A model generated the notes under the pieces. It was not told the origin of the DNA, made no database searches, and saw nothing but the letters and a program-made list of their open reading frames with translations. Position numbers and translations under genes: made by a program. Positions 6,002-6,379 of a DNA stretch of 6,379 nt are shown piece by piece. Source of the DNA: an uncultured Ruminococcus sp. GTDB taxonomy: Bacteria > Bacillota > Clostridia > Oscillospirales > CAG-272. The DNA lies in assembly GCA_902782785.1 (NCBI GenBank), contig CACZOH010000298.1, forward strand, positions 1 through 6,379, in the 5' to 3' direction. The number at the start of each line of letters is the position of its first letter. Within the stretch, counting starts at the first letter, position 1.

Positions 6002-6379
6002 CATCCGCATTGTCCGCGGCAGACCGCATACGCGCCGAGCGCAAAGCAGTAGAATGAAAAATATTTGAATCTGGTTTTGTCCGATATAAAAGTCAGAAGC
6101 TTAATGCATAAAAGTCCCGTGACGAGCGCCGCGCCGCATCCGGCAAGATAAACGGAGATATCGGATAATCCGGGCGAGGAGCGGATAACGTCGGGCGTTC
6201 TGAGCGCCACCGCGCCCGTTATCGCCGGGATCGACGTTAAAAACGAGAGCTTTACCGCGTCGTACCGTTTTACGCCGCAAAGTCTTGAAGCCGTGACCGT
6301 GGCGCCGGAGCGCGATATGCCCGGTACCGTCGATAGAGCCTGAAACAGACCGGCGGCGAACGCGTGGCGGTAACCGACA
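6001..6379 (-). CDS. uppP: Undecaprenyl-diphosphatase UppP (BacA family), C-terminal part
   Basis: UppP is an integral membrane enzyme that removes a phosphate from undecaprenyl diphosphate, regenerating the lipid carrier for peptidoglycan and other envelope polymers; high activity gives bacitracin tolerance. Only the last 125 residues are in the window, so about half of the usual 265 to 280 are off the right edge. The visible part opens with YRHAFAAGLFQALSTVPG, then the family motif GISRSGATVTASRL (visible residues 20-33), whose arginine is a catalytic or phosphate-contacting residue. SFLTSIPAITGAVAL and a long hydrophobic stretch, DISVYLAGCGAALVTGLLC, follow. The N-terminal glutamate-rich active-site motif cannot be checked. 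The frame is open to the window edge, and the first complete codon starts at 6378. The TGA at 6003-6001 is 10 nt before the ftsK start. The identification is firm; the start and any upstream partner are unseen. Confidence 0.93.
   Translation of the reverse strand, partial: VGYRHAFAAGLFQALSTVPGISRSGATVTASRLCGVKRYDAVKLSFLTSIPAITGAVALRTPDVIRSSPGLSDISVYLAGCGAALVTGLLCIKLLTFISDKTRFKYFSFYCFALGAYAVCRGQCG

Noticed and set aside
5991..6044. 18-codon N-terminal extension of ftsK from an ATG inside uppP
   Set aside because: The extension would overlap the uppP 3' end by 44 nt, is not FtsK-like, and the good AAAGGA site serves the ATG at 5990 instead.
1..6379. CRISPR array, insertion sequence, tRNA or phage genes
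   Set aside because: No spaced direct repeats, terminal inverted repeats with a transposase, or cloverleaf sequence were found; the strand is filled by six ordinary chromosomal genes.

Overview
The window is most likely chromosomal DNA from a low-to-mid GC Gram-positive bacterium, probably a member of Bacillota/Clostridia. The reasons are AGGAGG-type ribosome binding sites, a SpoIIIE-like FtsK with a GATGMGKS Walker A, a YceG/MltG protein with a long charged cytoplasmic N-terminus, an AT-rich sigma-A-type promoter in the only intergenic gap, and tightly packed co-directional genes. This placement is inference; no rRNA or other taxonomic marker is present.

All six genes lie on the minus strand and read right to left: uppP (3' part only, 6379-6001), ftsK/spoIIIE (5990-3432), a DJ-1/PfpI family protein (3429-2884), 5-formyltetrahydrofolate cyclo-ligase (2882-2292), a CPBP-family membrane protease (TTG start, 2308-1406) and mltG (1374-151). 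Junctions are +10, +2, +1, -17 and +31 nt, with no internal terminator seen, so this looks like one transcription unit whose promoter lies to the right of the window.

The only non-coding stretch is 1-150. Reading leftward from the mltG stop it holds a short heptamer repeat (131-158), a perfect 16-bp stem-loop (87-123), and a good minus-strand promoter (about 83-55) on a 20-bp AT-only palindrome (51-70). A GGAGG ribosome binding site (10-6) sits at the very edge. Together these say that the mltG operon ends here and another leftward gene starts just outside the window.

Functionally, three genes concern the cell envelope and division: UppP recycles the undecaprenyl lipid carrier, MltG cleaves nascent glycan strands, and FtsK/SpoIIIE pumps DNA at the septum. 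The CPBP protein is a membrane protein of unknown substrate. The DJ-1 and folate genes are metabolic or repair functions carried in the same unit. I found no evidence of a mobile element, CRISPR array, RNA gene or clearly new system. The items worth a second look are the compact regulatory architecture at 1-158 and a few details of starts, overlaps and active sites.
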